A DNA stretch of 33,329 nt from a virus. The notes beneath the pieces were generated by a model. That model ran no database searches, was not told the origin of the DNA, and saw only the letters and a list, made by a program, of their open reading frames with translations. The DNA lies in the IMG/VR virus record IMGVR_UViG_3300006925_000061, positions 1 to 33,329 of that record; one strand, given 5' to 3'. The translations under genes and the position numbers were made by a program. Position 1 is the stretch's first letter; the number at the start of each line of letters is the position of its first letter. Positions 19,490 to 27,551 of the stretch are shown piece by piece.

Positions 19490-22096
19490 ATGGCAATTAC
19501 CATACAAGATCTACTTGCATCCGATACTATTTCGCAGGCAGTTGATAAAATTAATTTTAACTTTGATCAGCTATTGTTAAATGGTGGTGGTCCAGTTGGA
19601 CCCCCTGGTGCACAAGGGCCTTCCGGGCCAATAGGTGGAAGAGGTGAACGAGGAACTGAATGGTATCAAGGAGTTAATACACCAATTGTAGTACCGCCAA
19701 CAGCAACACCGTTAGATGCTGATTTTTATCTACAGAGTAATGGCGATGTATGGGAGTATACCGGGTTGGCTTGGACACCTACTGGAATAAATTTAACAGG
19801 ACCACAAGGAACCCCTGGTACTGCAGTAGGATGGTCTCAGTTTGGTAATGATGGATCTGGAAATTATCAGCTAACATCAAAAAATGTTTCGTACCCTTCT
19901 TTGTTAGGACCAACTGATACTACAATTAATGCACAAAACCAAGGTATATCTGTAGCGTCTTTTGGTATAGCCGGACCTAATGATAGTAACATATATTTAA
20001 ATTCTAAGTTTAAAATTACCTCGGCATTTGCAGGACAGCTTGACGCATCAGTACTTTCAGTTTTAATTAGACAAGGAGATTCGGGTGCTAATGCAATAAA
20101 GTTTATGGGAGGTAATGAAATCAATGAAAACTATGAACAGGCCGACTTAAGTAAACTAGCTTCCATAAATTTAGGTACTGACGATGCATTTAATATTATT
20201 GTACCTAAAGTAGGTACAGTAGGTGATTCTAATCAATACACGGGATTTACTTTAGATACTTCTAATAGAGGACAGAGGTTTAGAGCTGGTAATGGATTGG
20301 TATTTGAAGCTGGTACAAAAGGTACTGCCGATTATGCATTAGATAATAGTAATGTTGAGTTTACTTTAAACCAATTAGTAGGTGGTGCTGGAGTTCCTAA
20401 CTTTAGAATTAAAACAATAGGTACCCTTTCACAGACACAAACTCAAATTGGACCAACTGCTGGTATAATTACATTGGACCCTTCATTTACGGGTGGTGCT
20501 AAATTTCAGGTTTCTGATTTTGGCGTTGCAGCAAATTCTAATATTACTCTTTTAACTGGTGCTACTGCACAACTTAAGGCAGGCACTAATCAAGTAGGAG
20601 TAAACCCTACTAATGCTTTTATCCAAACAACCACTGGTAATATTAATATAGATTCAAGCGCAGGTGGTGATATTAATATTGATGCTTCTGGTGGTGATAT
20701 TGAAATTAATTCTACTGGAGGTCAGACAATTGTACAGAGTAATCTGTTATCGGTTTTTGGAGTTGCGGGACCAGTATATAACAGTTCATTAGTAATGACC
20801 TCTCAATTAACGAGTCTCATTGCTAACGGTAGTGGTAATACTGGTAATATTAATTTAATGATTCAATCCATCGGTATTAATAAAAAAATGCAGATAGGCT
20901 TAGGAACAAATAATACTGGAGGTGTTATTGAAATAGGTAGACCATTTGGAACTGCTGCAAGTTTTAAAGAAAATGCTAGTATTTCATTAAGCTATGATCC
21001 AAACACATTACCAGGTACACAGGAGGATAAAATTAATATTACAGGTAGAGTCGCATTTATGCTACAGGGTACAGCTTCATCAACCCCGGCCAGTAATGCT
21101 ACTATATTTGTTGATACTGGGACTACATATTATGGCTCAGGTGATGTCATTGTTATGAATGGTGACCCGGCGGCTTTTCTATCCGCGAATGTTGTTCAAG
21201 AACAGTGGACTGATTTTACTAATACTGGAATATTTATTGGTAAAGGTAATGGTACCAACGCTGGGGACCCACCTTCTGCTACCCAGCAATATGGTATTTT
21301 TGTTAATAATACTAATACCTTTAAGCAAGGAACTGTTTATAATCCAACTGAGGAACGATTTAAAGTAACAAGTGAGGTAACACAAGTTAGCAATAAAATG
21401 ATTTGGTCTAGTGGTCAAGAGACGAAAATTGACATGTTTTATAATAATTATCCGGTTGCGCTTCCAAACCCGTTCAAAATAACCCCAACAAAGGCGCACT
21501 ATCGATTTATGGTAGGGCCATTTCAAATTCAGGATTATACTTGGATCAACCATGTAAACGGAGGTCTTGCAAACCCTGGTGCTGGTAGCAACCCCACAGT
21601 AAGAAATTTTACAATAGATGCACCAAATGATTGGGATGAAGGGCAGCGTTGTCATTTTGAGCTATTTACCATGACCGGGAATATTACAGTTGAGGATCCT
21701 GGGCAAACGCAGCAGCAAACGTATGGTGGGTCTCAAGGAATAGGTGTTAGGTGGGTATCTTCTAAAAAATCAGTTAATAACACAAACACTACTAAAAAGT
21801 ATAGTGATTACATCCAAACGGGTAGGCCTCAATTTTCACCTATATCAACATTTGCTTACCCATACTACGCTAGATGCAGTTTTACATTACAATGGAATGG
21901 GAAAACAACAAGTTTTTACGGCGCCCCATCAGGCGATACGAACCTCAATAATTGGCGTTATACGTCAGGATGGTCTCTGGTTGGAGTACCGGTTTGGGAT
22001 CAAGGGCAAATGGGTGGCGGTGGAGCGTCTGTCCCAGCAGACAGTTACTTTTACACAACTAATACCGGGTTCATAATTGATGGACCACCTAATTAA
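19490..22096 (+). CDS. Tail fibre with collagen-like stretch and beta-helix shaft
   Basis: This 868-aa protein starts MAITIQDLLASDTISQ, then NFNFDQL, a pattern shared with the 213-aa protein at 8048 (likely attachment domain). Residues about 33-56 are a collagen-like Gly-X-Y run (GPP, GAQ, GPS, GPI, GER), with a second short one near 104 (GPQGTPG). Around 382-412 are near-identical beta turns (NINID, DINID, DIEIN) typical of a beta-helical shaft. The final 200 residues form a Trp/Tyr-rich tip whose DNA is visibly GC-richer than the rest: two 60-nt lines at 21901 and 21961 count about 45% and 57% GC, against AT-rich neighbours. A receptor-binding tip gained or exchanged by recombination is likely (inference). 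Confidence 0.75.
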   Translation: MAITIQDLLASDTISQAVDKINFNFDQLLLNGGGPVGPPGAQGPSGPIGGRGERGTEWYQGVNTPIVVPPTATPLDADFYLQSNGDVWEYTGLAWTPTGINLTGPQGTPGTAVGWSQFGNDGSGNYQLTSKNVSYPSLLGPTDTTINAQNQGISVASFGIAGPNDSNIYLNSKFKITSAFAGQLDASVLSVLIRQGDSGANAIKFMGGNEINENYEQADLSKLASINLGTDDAFNIIVPKVGTVGDSNQYTGFTLDTSNRGQRFRAGNGLVFEAGTKGTADYALDNSNVEFTLNQLVGGAGVPNFRIKTIGTLSQTQTQIGPTAGIITLDPSFTGGAKFQVSDFGVAANSNITLLTGATAQLKAGTNQVGVNPTNAFIQTTTGNINIDSSAGGDINIDASGGDIEINSTGGQTIVQSNLLSVFGVAGPVYNSSLVMTSQLTSLIANGSGNTGNINLMIQSIGINKKMQIGLGTNNTGGVIEIGRPFGTAASFKENASISLSYDPNTLPGTQEDKINITGRVAFMLQGTASSTPASNATIFVDTGTTYYGSGDVIVMNGDPAAFLSANVVQEQWTDFTNTGIFIGKGNGTNAGDPPSATQQYGIFVNNTNTFKQGTVYNPTEERFKVTSEVTQVSNKMIWSSGQETKIDMFYNNYPVALPNPFKITPTKAHYRFMVGPFQIQDYTWINHVNGGLANPGAGSNPTVRNFTIDAPNDWDEGQRCHFELFTMTGNITVEDPGQTQQQTYGGSQGIGVRWVSSKKSVNNTNTTKKYSDYIQTGRPQFSPISTFAYPYYARCSFTLQWNGKTTSFYGAPSGDTNLNNWRYTSGWSLVGVPVWDQGQMGGGGASVPADSYFYTTNTGFIIDGPPN

Positions 22097-22120
22097 TAAG
22101 ATAATATAAAAACTAATTAA

Positions 22121-22363
22121 ATGACAAAAAAAGAAAGAAAAGAATTAGCAAATTTCATAGATAGGTATAAAGAGATTGAAACTTCTATTGATCTTATGCA
22201 AAAGAGCATAGAGAGCCTAGCTGAAAAACGAGATGACCTTTTTGAAGAATTAGATCAAATGAAGGGTAAAGAAAAAAAGTTTATGGATAAGTTAATAGAA
22301 AAATATGGAGAAAGTAATGTTACTCCATGGAAGCTAAAACAGATCTACGAAGAAGGTTTATGA
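22121..22363 (+). CDS. Small coiled-coil protein, coupled to the next gene
   Basis: This 80-aa protein is almost entirely charged helix: residues 10-60 have a heptad-like pattern (Ile/Leu/Met spaced in sevens, with Glu/Lys/Asp between), and it ends YGESNVTPWKLKQIYEEGL. There is no signal peptide or membrane segment. Its stop codon overlaps the start of the membrane protein at 22360 (ATGA), so the two are translationally coupled and probably act together. It follows the fibre gene by 24 nt. The family is not recognised; a fibre-assembly chaperone or a partner of the membrane protein would both fit. Confidence 0.7.
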   Translation: MTKKERKELANFIDRYKEIETSIDLMQKSIESLAEKRDDLFEELDQMKGKEKKFMDKLIEKYGESNVTPWKLKQIYEEGL

Positions 22364-23130
22364 TAATATTAAAAAACATAATAGGAATACTTACTGATCC
22401 TAAAAACATGAGAATGTTTTTATTAGGTGGTATTGTAGTGTTATGTATTTTGCTGTTTAGACAATGCGAAGAAACTGAAATTGCTAAAGGTGAAGCAGTC
22501 AGAATTGATAATAATTGGAAAGCTTCTTTAGATACAATTCAAAACTATATTGATGAAAACGGAAATGCAGCTGCACAGATAAGAGCACTAAATTTATCGT
22601 TAGAAGAATTAGAAAATGAATTAAAATTTGAAAAAGGAAAACCACCAATAACTGTTATTAAAACTGAAACTGTAATTAAAGAAGTTATTGTAGAAGTTCC
22701 TGTAATTGTATTAGATACTATCACCGGTAATTTTAATTCTGCATTAACATTTGCAGATAAAAAAGAATGGGGTAAAAGTTTTAGAAACATTGGTGGTTTA
22801 GTACCTTATGAACTTAATGATAGTGTTATAACATTTGGTGATGCAACAATAGAATTAGAACAAAACATATTTTTATCTGCAACATTAACAAGAGATAATA
22901 AAACAAAGGAATTATTTGTAAATCTTTTAACTGATTATCCTGGTACTACATTTAATAGTGCAGAAGGGATCTTAATTGATCAAAAAAGTAAAGCGTTTAA
23001 AAGTTTACAATACGAAAATAGAAAAACATTAGGCCTAGGTTTACAACTAGGAGTCGGTTTAAGTGGCCAGCAAATTACCCCGTATGTAGGGGTTGGTTTA
23101 AACTACACTCCAAAGTTTTTACAGTGGTAA
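22360..23130 (+). CDS. Membrane-anchored protein with coiled coil and Gly-rich beta C-terminus
   Basis: I chose the ATG at 22360 (256 aa), which overlaps the upstream stop as ATGA; an upstream in-frame ATG at 22327 lies inside the previous gene. Residues 17-33 are a clear transmembrane helix (MFLLGGIVVLCILLF) after a short basic N-terminus, followed by RQC and a helical region (residues 45-90, LNLSLEELENELKFEK), a Val/Ile-rich strand segment and a C-terminal GLGLQLGVGLSG...PYVGVGLNY. This topology (inner-membrane anchor, periplasmic coiled coil, amphipathic strands) resembles spanins or envelope-spanning phage proteins, but no lysis genes (endolysin, holin) are adjacent. A lysis or virion/envelope role is inferred; the TM helix is clear. 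Confidence 0.7.
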   Translation: MIILKNIIGILTDPKNMRMFLLGGIVVLCILLFRQCEETEIAKGEAVRIDNNWKASLDTIQNYIDENGNAAAQIRALNLSLEELENELKFEKGKPPITVIKTETVIKEVIVEVPVIVLDTITGNFNSALTFADKKEWGKSFRNIGGLVPYELNDSVITFGDATIELEQNIFLSATLTRDNKTKELFVNLLTDYPGTTFNSAEGILIDQKSKAFKSLQYENRKTLGLGLQLGVGLSGQQITPYVGVGLNYTPKFLQW

Positions 23131-23143
23131 ATAAATAAAAAGA

Positions 23144-24523
23144 ATGGAATCATCTAAATTTTTACAAATAGCTGACGGTATTTTACTAGAATATATTTAT
23201 ACTAGTCAATCAAACCCAACGGAGCTTAACACAGGTACCTATCCTATAGAAATTATGAGGGATGAGCATACTGGTGGTAGTTACCTTTTTAACACACAAG
23301 GTGTAGCGCCTGAGATGGGTAATTATAGAGATATCTCCGTTGCTGCTATTAATAAAAACAAAACACAGTATGCATATTTAGATACTGACATAGGAGTACC
23401 TTATAATGATTTTGATCCATTATTAACTAATTCTGCTGATTTGTTACAGGTATTTAACCCACAACAAAATATAGCATATGATAAAATAAGAGTACATTTT
23501 ATTTCTGGTTTTAGTTTTACTGGATATGATGGTATTATATTTGAAACTTTAGTACCTAGGAGAGATGGTGTTTTACTTAATCTATCATCAATCAACTTCT
23601 TAAAAGATGATACACCAGTTTTTAATCCTGATCCAGTTTTAATAAATGATCAGTTATATGCTACATACATTGAGTGGAGAGTACCTTCTCTATTCTTTAT
23701 GAATAATAGTTTTAATTCTGCTGTGTCCAATGGCCTAGGTTATAGATTAACAGAAGGCCAAGGTTTTTTAAGTACTCCAAATATTACATTTAAAGCTACA
23801 GGTATTTATGAAACGATTGTTGATAATGGCTATAGTTATTATAATGTAGAAGAAATAAATGCTGCTACGTTTGCGAGTAGAGATATTTATGATAATCTTT
23901 ATGCAAGTGTTGTAGAGTCAGACGGTGGAGATTATTTTGAACTATCTGGGGAAGTTACAGGATCTACCTTTTCAGATTTTATTGCTCAACTAAATTCATC
24001 TGGTGGTGATTACATTGTATTCCATGAAATAAATGTTAGTGAACAGATTAATCAAAATTTTATCAAAACAAGTACACAGGTGTTTACACAAACCACTGGT
24101 TTTGATAATCCTATTCTATTTAGGCCTATAATTTTAAACAGTGCTATAGCTGCAGCATTTTCTATTAATTATATGTTAAGACTTTATAACAGAGCTGACA
24201 ATTCACAAATTATAAAACTTGCTAAATTAACTTCATTTGATGTTAATAAGTATGGAAGAAGATTAATGAAAATAAATTTAGGAGTTGTACCAACGGTTGC
24301 AAATGTTTATAATCAAATAGCACCTGATGATGGGGAAAATATTATAGTTAATAATGGTGGGGTTGGTAATAACCCAGGGCAAACTTCTGACCAAATAGTA
24401 GAGAAGCTTGTTGTTAAAACAAAATATGTTACTTCATTTAGAGATAGGGTAAATGTAAAGGCTTCAATTTCACCAGCTAAAATACAAACAATAACAGAAG
24501 ACGATGGCAGCACAACAGAATAA
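23144..24523 (+). CDS. Tail/baseplate structural protein, unassigned
   Basis: The 459-aa protein is beta-rich with aromatic and Asn/Asp residues and no membrane segment or enzyme motif. Its N-terminus (FLQIADGILLEYIYTSQSN) and a C-terminal segment around 375-400 (KYGRRLMKINLGVVPTVANV) are its most distinctive stretches. The C-terminal tail (about 400-459) is polar and likely flexible. Its stop overlaps the next start by 20 nt. Lying between fibre and tube-like genes, it is most likely a baseplate or tail-hub component. I do not recognise the family. Confidence 0.65.
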   Translation: MESSKFLQIADGILLEYIYTSQSNPTELNTGTYPIEIMRDEHTGGSYLFNTQGVAPEMGNYRDISVAAINKNKTQYAYLDTDIGVPYNDFDPLLTNSADLLQVFNPQQNIAYDKIRVHFISGFSFTGYDGIIFETLVPRRDGVLLNLSSINFLKDDTPVFNPDPVLINDQLYATYIEWRVPSLFFMNNSFNSAVSNGLGYRLTEGQGFLSTPNITFKATGIYETIVDNGYSYYNVEEINAATFASRDIYDNLYASVVESDGGDYFELSGEVTGSTFSDFIAQLNSSGGDYIVFHEINVSEQINQNFIKTSTQVFTQTTGFDNPILFRPIILNSAIAAAFSINYMLRLYNRADNSQIIKLAKLTSFDVNKYGRRLMKINLGVVPTVANVYNQIAPDDGENIIVNNGGVGNNPGQTSDQIVEKLVVKTKYVTSFRDRVNVKASISPAKIQTITEDDGSTTE

Positions 24524-25556
24524 TGCAGAATCAATATCTACACCTAATGTTAATAAACCAGGTGTTACTACAAAACCGATTGGTGTACAATCTAATATAG
24601 CTGTATCCAAGACAGTAAATGAATACTTTAAAAAATTTACTTCACTAAATCCTAGTGCTGAGCCCTTACCACAAGGTGATGGTGTTATCAGAATATCTCC
24701 ATTTGATGATTATATTATTTTTACATTATATGACGAGACTTCTGGAATAAGACCAAGTAATTCTAATTCTAAAGCAATACCTGGTATTTCTCCGTCGGCC
24801 GATGATGTTATTAATACTGCAGATACTCCAATAGATCTTAGTAATGTTGGAACTTTAACATTAGTATTTGTAGGTGAGAATGATGAAATAAGAATACCTA
24901 ATTGGACACAGGTAAAGGATGTTGATCTTTCCAAGGGGCAAGTTTTATTTAGAATAAGTAAAGAAGATTCAAAAAAGATACTAGCATTAGATAACCAAAA
25001 TTTTTACATATCTACTAGAATGGAAGATCCTAGTGGAGTTAGTGATGAAAGTGTATTGTACACAGGAACCTTTTTAGGATTAACTGATGCTGCGCAACAG
25101 ACACTAACAGCTAAGATGAATGACCAGGCATTATTATATGCTAGAGAATTGGCAGGTTTGCGTAGTGTTATTGAAAACTATAAGGAACAATTGGCTGAGA
25201 TGATATCTTTAGACCAAGATCAAAATTCTACTATTACTGCATTACAGCAATCTAATATAGAATTAACAAATGAAATTGCTATACTAACAGAAGAATTAGG
25301 TTCTACTGAAGCTGAATTGGTTACAAAGAATGCTCAATTAGCAGCACAGCAAGCAGAGAGGCTAAAAAAGAAAAGATCACAAATAAGGGCTATATCAAAA
25401 ATTGCAGCAGGATCTAAGAAGGGTAAACAAATAAGATATAATCAACAGGCAGCAGGCTTGTTACAAGAATTTAATACAGCATCAAACCCTGTAATAATAA
25501 AACCTAGTAATGGTAACACTGAAAACACTGAAATAGATAATTTTTTAAATAAATGA
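24504..25556 (+). CDS. Structural protein with C-terminal coiled coil, unassigned
   Basis: The 350-aa protein starts within the previous gene (20-nt overlap), and its stop overlaps the next start (ATGA at 25553), so the trio 23144-26107 is translationally coupled. No later in-frame ATG occurs until about residue 168, supporting this start. Residues 60-190 form a beta-rich domain (DGVIRISPFDDYIIFTLYD). Residues about 215-300 are a long charged coiled coil (QQSNIELTNEIAILTEELG), ending in a basic segment (LKKKRSQIRAISKIAAGSKK). A baseplate or tail-length/connector role is suggested by its place directly before the tube-like gene. Family not recognised. Confidence 0.7.
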   Translation: MAAQQNNAESISTPNVNKPGVTTKPIGVQSNIAVSKTVNEYFKKFTSLNPSAEPLPQGDGVIRISPFDDYIIFTLYDETSGIRPSNSNSKAIPGISPSADDVINTADTPIDLSNVGTLTLVFVGENDEIRIPNWTQVKDVDLSKGQVLFRISKEDSKKILALDNQNFYISTRMEDPSGVSDESVLYTGTFLGLTDAAQQTLTAKMNDQALLYARELAGLRSVIENYKEQLAEMISLDQDQNSTITALQQSNIELTNEIAILTEELGSTEAELVTKNAQLAAQQAERLKKKRSQIRAISKIAAGSKKGKQIRYNQQAAGLLQEFNTASNPVIIKPSNGNTENTEIDNFLNK

Positions 25557-26107
25557 TATTAAGCGCAAGAAATAACCAGTTTAAATTTGAATTCCCTAGA
25601 AATTTTATACCTAAGGAACTTGTAGATAAGTATAAGCCATATTTAAATCGTATGCCAGGCTCTATGATTAAGGAGCCTATTGATTATTTTAATTATGGAA
25701 TACAGTCAATGAATTTACCAGGACCTAGTTTTGATCCTGTTACACAAAATGATTTTCCAGGTAATACTAGGAGGTTTAGAACAAGCTTACCTAAGCAAGA
25801 ATTATTTGATAAAGAGTTAACAGTGACCATGCAAGCATTTGATGGATGGGTAAATTATTGGATGGCTATAGATGTGTTTGATTATTATTATAGTAGAAGT
25901 GGTAAAGAACCCTTTGTACCTGAAGGTGTTGGTTTGCAGATGATTGATGGTGATGGTAATATTTTTGTAACTTGCCAACTGAAAGAAATGATTATGACTA
26001 GTGTTAGTGCATTAGATTTAAATTTCTCTAGCAACACAATAGAATTCCAAACCTTTGATATTAATTTTACATATAACATACTTGAAACTAATATTAATCT
26101 TGTCTAA
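25553..26107 (+). CDS. Tail-tube-like protein (gp19/gp54 type fold)
   Basis: The 184-aa protein is close to T4 gp19 tail tube (163 aa). Residues 1-40 contain NNQFKFEFPRNF; the centre is a beta domain with MQAFDGWVNYWMAIDVFDYY, and the C-terminal region (about 147-178) has the ALDLNFSSNTIEFQTFDINF pattern of tube-type proteins, where alternate strands end with a hydrophobic strand. Gp19 polymerises as hexameric rings forming the DNA channel, while gp48/gp54 cap and start the tube with a related fold. The gene is translationally coupled to the two genes before it. Whether it is the main tube or a tube-initiator cannot be told here; the position beside baseplate genes leans to an initiator. Confidence 0.5.
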   Translation: MILSARNNQFKFEFPRNFIPKELVDKYKPYLNRMPGSMIKEPIDYFNYGIQSMNLPGPSFDPVTQNDFPGNTRRFRTSLPKQELFDKELTVTMQAFDGWVNYWMAIDVFDYYYSRSGKEPFVPEGVGLQMIDGDGNIFVTCQLKEMIMTSVSALDLNFSSNTIEFQTFDINFTYNILETNINLV

Positions 26108-26120
26108 TATATAAACAAAT
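26108..26120 (+). promoter_or_regulatory. Candidate late promoter element (repeat of window start)
   Basis: TATATAAACAAAT is identical to bases 1-13 and lies exactly 23 nt before the ATG at 26131, as does the window-start copy relative to its own ATG at 24. It overlaps the end of the tube-like gene's downstream region. Candidate late promoter for the internal-protein-like gene. Confidence 0.45.
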
Positions 26121-26130
26121 AGAAAGAGCA

Positions 26131-26487
26131 ATGAAAACATTTAAAGATTACCTTACAGAAAATTCTGATGACTCAATTGACATTCAAAATTTATTAAATG
26201 AGTCACATGAATTAACTGAAGAACATGAGGCAGCAATTAATGCAGTTGTAGATAAATTAGTAGAAGATCATAATAACGGTAAAGATTTAGAATCTGCAAT
26301 GGAAGAAATAGTTAATGAAGGAATATTAGGTTCTATTTTAGGTGGTCTTACAGGGTTTGCTTTAGGTAAGGCTGTAGGTAAAGCAATTGCTAAAGTATTA
26401 GGTATTCAAAAGGGTGCCTTATATGATTTACTAACAAGTCGTTTGGTTGGTGCTGCATTAGGTGCAGTATTAGGTAAGCGCATTTAA
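26131..26487 (+). CDS. Candidate internal head protein: capsid-targeting-like N-terminus, glycine-zipper C-terminus
   Basis: This 118-aa protein begins MKTFKDYLTE. T4 internal proteins (IPII/IPIII) begin MKTYQEFI(A/N)E, the capsid-targeting sequence removed by the gp21 prohead protease after (L/I)xE. Here LTE occurs at residues 8-10 and again at 28-30. Residues 11-63 are acidic helix. Residues 64-118 are a glycine/alanine-rich, zipper-like membrane-active pattern (GILGSILGGLTG, GKAVGKAIAKVLG, GAALGAVLG). If cleaved, the mature part would be basic and hydrophobic and could insert into membranes during DNA entry. It has its own TATATAA element 23 nt upstream. It sits between tail and replication genes. 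Packaging and ejection roles are inferred. Confidence 0.6.
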   Translation: MKTFKDYLTENSDDSIDIQNLLNESHELTEEHEAAINAVVDKLVEDHNNGKDLESAMEEIVNEGILGSILGGLTGFALGKAVGKAIAKVLGIQKGALYDLLTSRLVGAALGAVLGKRI

Positions 26488-26497
26488 TTCATTATAA

Positions 26498-27166
26498 TTG
26501 ATTTACACAGGCATAGATTTCTCTCTTAATAGTCCAGGTACATGTACACAGGACCACAAAGGCAAATACACGTTTATTACATTCTTTAATTATGGTAATA
26601 GAATATGGGATGAAGAAGGGCGAAAGATTCCTAAAGCATTTTCAGTTCATAAGGAATTAATGGATAACAAAACCATTTTAGGATTTCCTTATTATAGACA
26701 AGTAAAAGACAAAGACTTTTTACTTAGGGAACGGGAGAAACTCACGGACGGCCAAAATATAGCCGAATTAATTTCAAACATTTTAATAACCTTATATGGA
26801 ACAGATAGTCATAAAATTGCACTAGAAGGATTTTCATACGGATCAAAAGGTAACTCATTTATTGATATTGTTCAGTATAATACCTTTTTAAGAAATGAAA
26901 TAGTTAATGCATGGGGTGTAAAAAATATTTCAATATATCAACCTTCCCATGTTAAGAAATTAGCCGGTAAAGGTAATGCAAATAAACATTACATGGTAAA
27001 GGCATTCCAGGATGATGTTTTTAATGATAAAAATTTAAGGAAAACAGATTTGTGGAAATGGACTCAAGGTAAAGACTTTACAGAAAAGATCCCTAAACCG
27101 ATAGATGACCTAGTAGATGCGTATTTTATATTAAATGCAAATAAAGAAAAAGGAAGTGATCATTAA
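26498..27166 (+). CDS. RuvC-like Holliday-junction endonuclease
   Basis: This 222-aa protein has an RNase H-like RuvC layout: an acidic residue in the first strand (D7 of GIDFS), a second strand acid (E110 in ALEGFSYGSKG), and a final acidic pair in PIDDLVDAYFI (D203, D204, D207), with a Lys-rich helix between (SHVKKLAGKGNANKH). RuvC-type enzymes cut four-way DNA junctions, needed here for resolving replication/recombination concatemers before packaging. The start is TTG at 26498: an in-frame TAA (26495-26497) immediately precedes it and the family motif begins at residue 2, so no ATG is possible. T4 itself uses a different enzyme (gp49), so this is a substitution. It starts 10 nt after the previous stop. 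Assignment is fairly sure. Confidence 0.75.
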   Translation: MIYTGIDFSLNSPGTCTQDHKGKYTFITFFNYGNRIWDEEGRKIPKAFSVHKELMDNKTILGFPYYRQVKDKDFLLREREKLTDGQNIAELISNILITLYGTDSHKIALEGFSYGSKGNSFIDIVQYNTFLRNEIVNAWGVKNISIYQPSHVKKLAGKGNANKHYMVKAFQDDVFNDKNLRKTDLWKWTQGKDFTEKIPKPIDDLVDAYFILNANKEKGSDH

Positions 27167-27278
27167 ATACTTTATACTTGAAAACCACTAAATACTTTGA
27201 ATCTAGTAATTACATACTTCTCTTTCTTTAATTTAGTATATTTTATATATAGAGTTTAGAACTTAGTTTCAGAAAATT
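27167..27278 (+). promoter_or_regulatory. 112-nt leader/promoter region before GroES-like gene, with TACTT repeats
   Basis: TACTTTA (27168), TACTTGA (27175), TACTTTGA (27193) and TACTTC (27215) occur within 53 nt, and TAAATACTTT is repeated exactly at 27164 and 27189. A TATATAG lies 33 nt before the ATG at 27279. The T4 middle-promoter MotA box (TGCTT(T/C)A) is similar but not the same. Likely a promoter with repeated binding sites; not proven. Confidence 0.35.
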
Positions 27279-27545
27279 ATGATAAAAGCAATAAAAAATA
27301 GAATATTTATTAAAAAAGATGAACAACCGGAAAAAATTGGTAGTATATATGTACCAAAAACTGAAGGTCAGTATGCTCCGCCATATTCTGGTACCATCCT
27401 TTCGGTTGGGTCTGATATAGAAGACTCGGATTATAAGGTAGGGGCAACGGTATTATTTCATGATTTAGCAGGCACAGAATTCAAATATAATGGGGAGACG
27501 ATATTCAGCATTAGAGAAAATGATGTAACTGCTATTATAGAATAA
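27279..27545 (+). CDS. GroES-like cochaperonin (T4 gp31 role)
   Basis: This 88-aa protein has the GroES fold pattern: an N-terminal strand with KNRIFIKKDE, a mobile-loop region (residues about 17-33, KIGSIYVPKTEGQYAPP), then SGTILSVG, a polar turn, VGATVLFHDLAG, KYNGETIFSIRENDVTAIIE. GroES is about 97 aa, so length fits. T4 gp31 replaces host GroES with host GroEL to fold the large major capsid protein; the same role is likely here. The gene has its own 112-nt leader and stands alone, followed by a hairpin. Its mobile-loop sequence is unlike GroES's own loop, which could reflect specificity for the host GroEL (inference). Fairly sure. Confidence 0.8.
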   Translation: MIKAIKNRIFIKKDEQPEKIGSIYVPKTEGQYAPPYSGTILSVGSDIEDSDYKVGATVLFHDLAGTEFKYNGETIFSIRENDVTAIIE

Positions 27546-27551
27546 TTTTTT

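Noticed and set aside
21179-21655. 158-aa reverse-strand open frame inside the fibre gene
   Set aside because: Mirror of the fibre coding frame; unusual composition and no upstream start context.
21744-22076. 110-aa + strand frame overlapping the fibre tip
   Set aside because: Alternative frame within the GC-richer tip; the fibre frame continues to a natural stop and keeps Trp/Tyr-rich tip sequence.
22327-22359. Upstream ATG of the membrane protein
   Set aside because: It lies in the previous gene and adds a charged stretch before the TM region; the ATGA overlap at 22360 is the better start.
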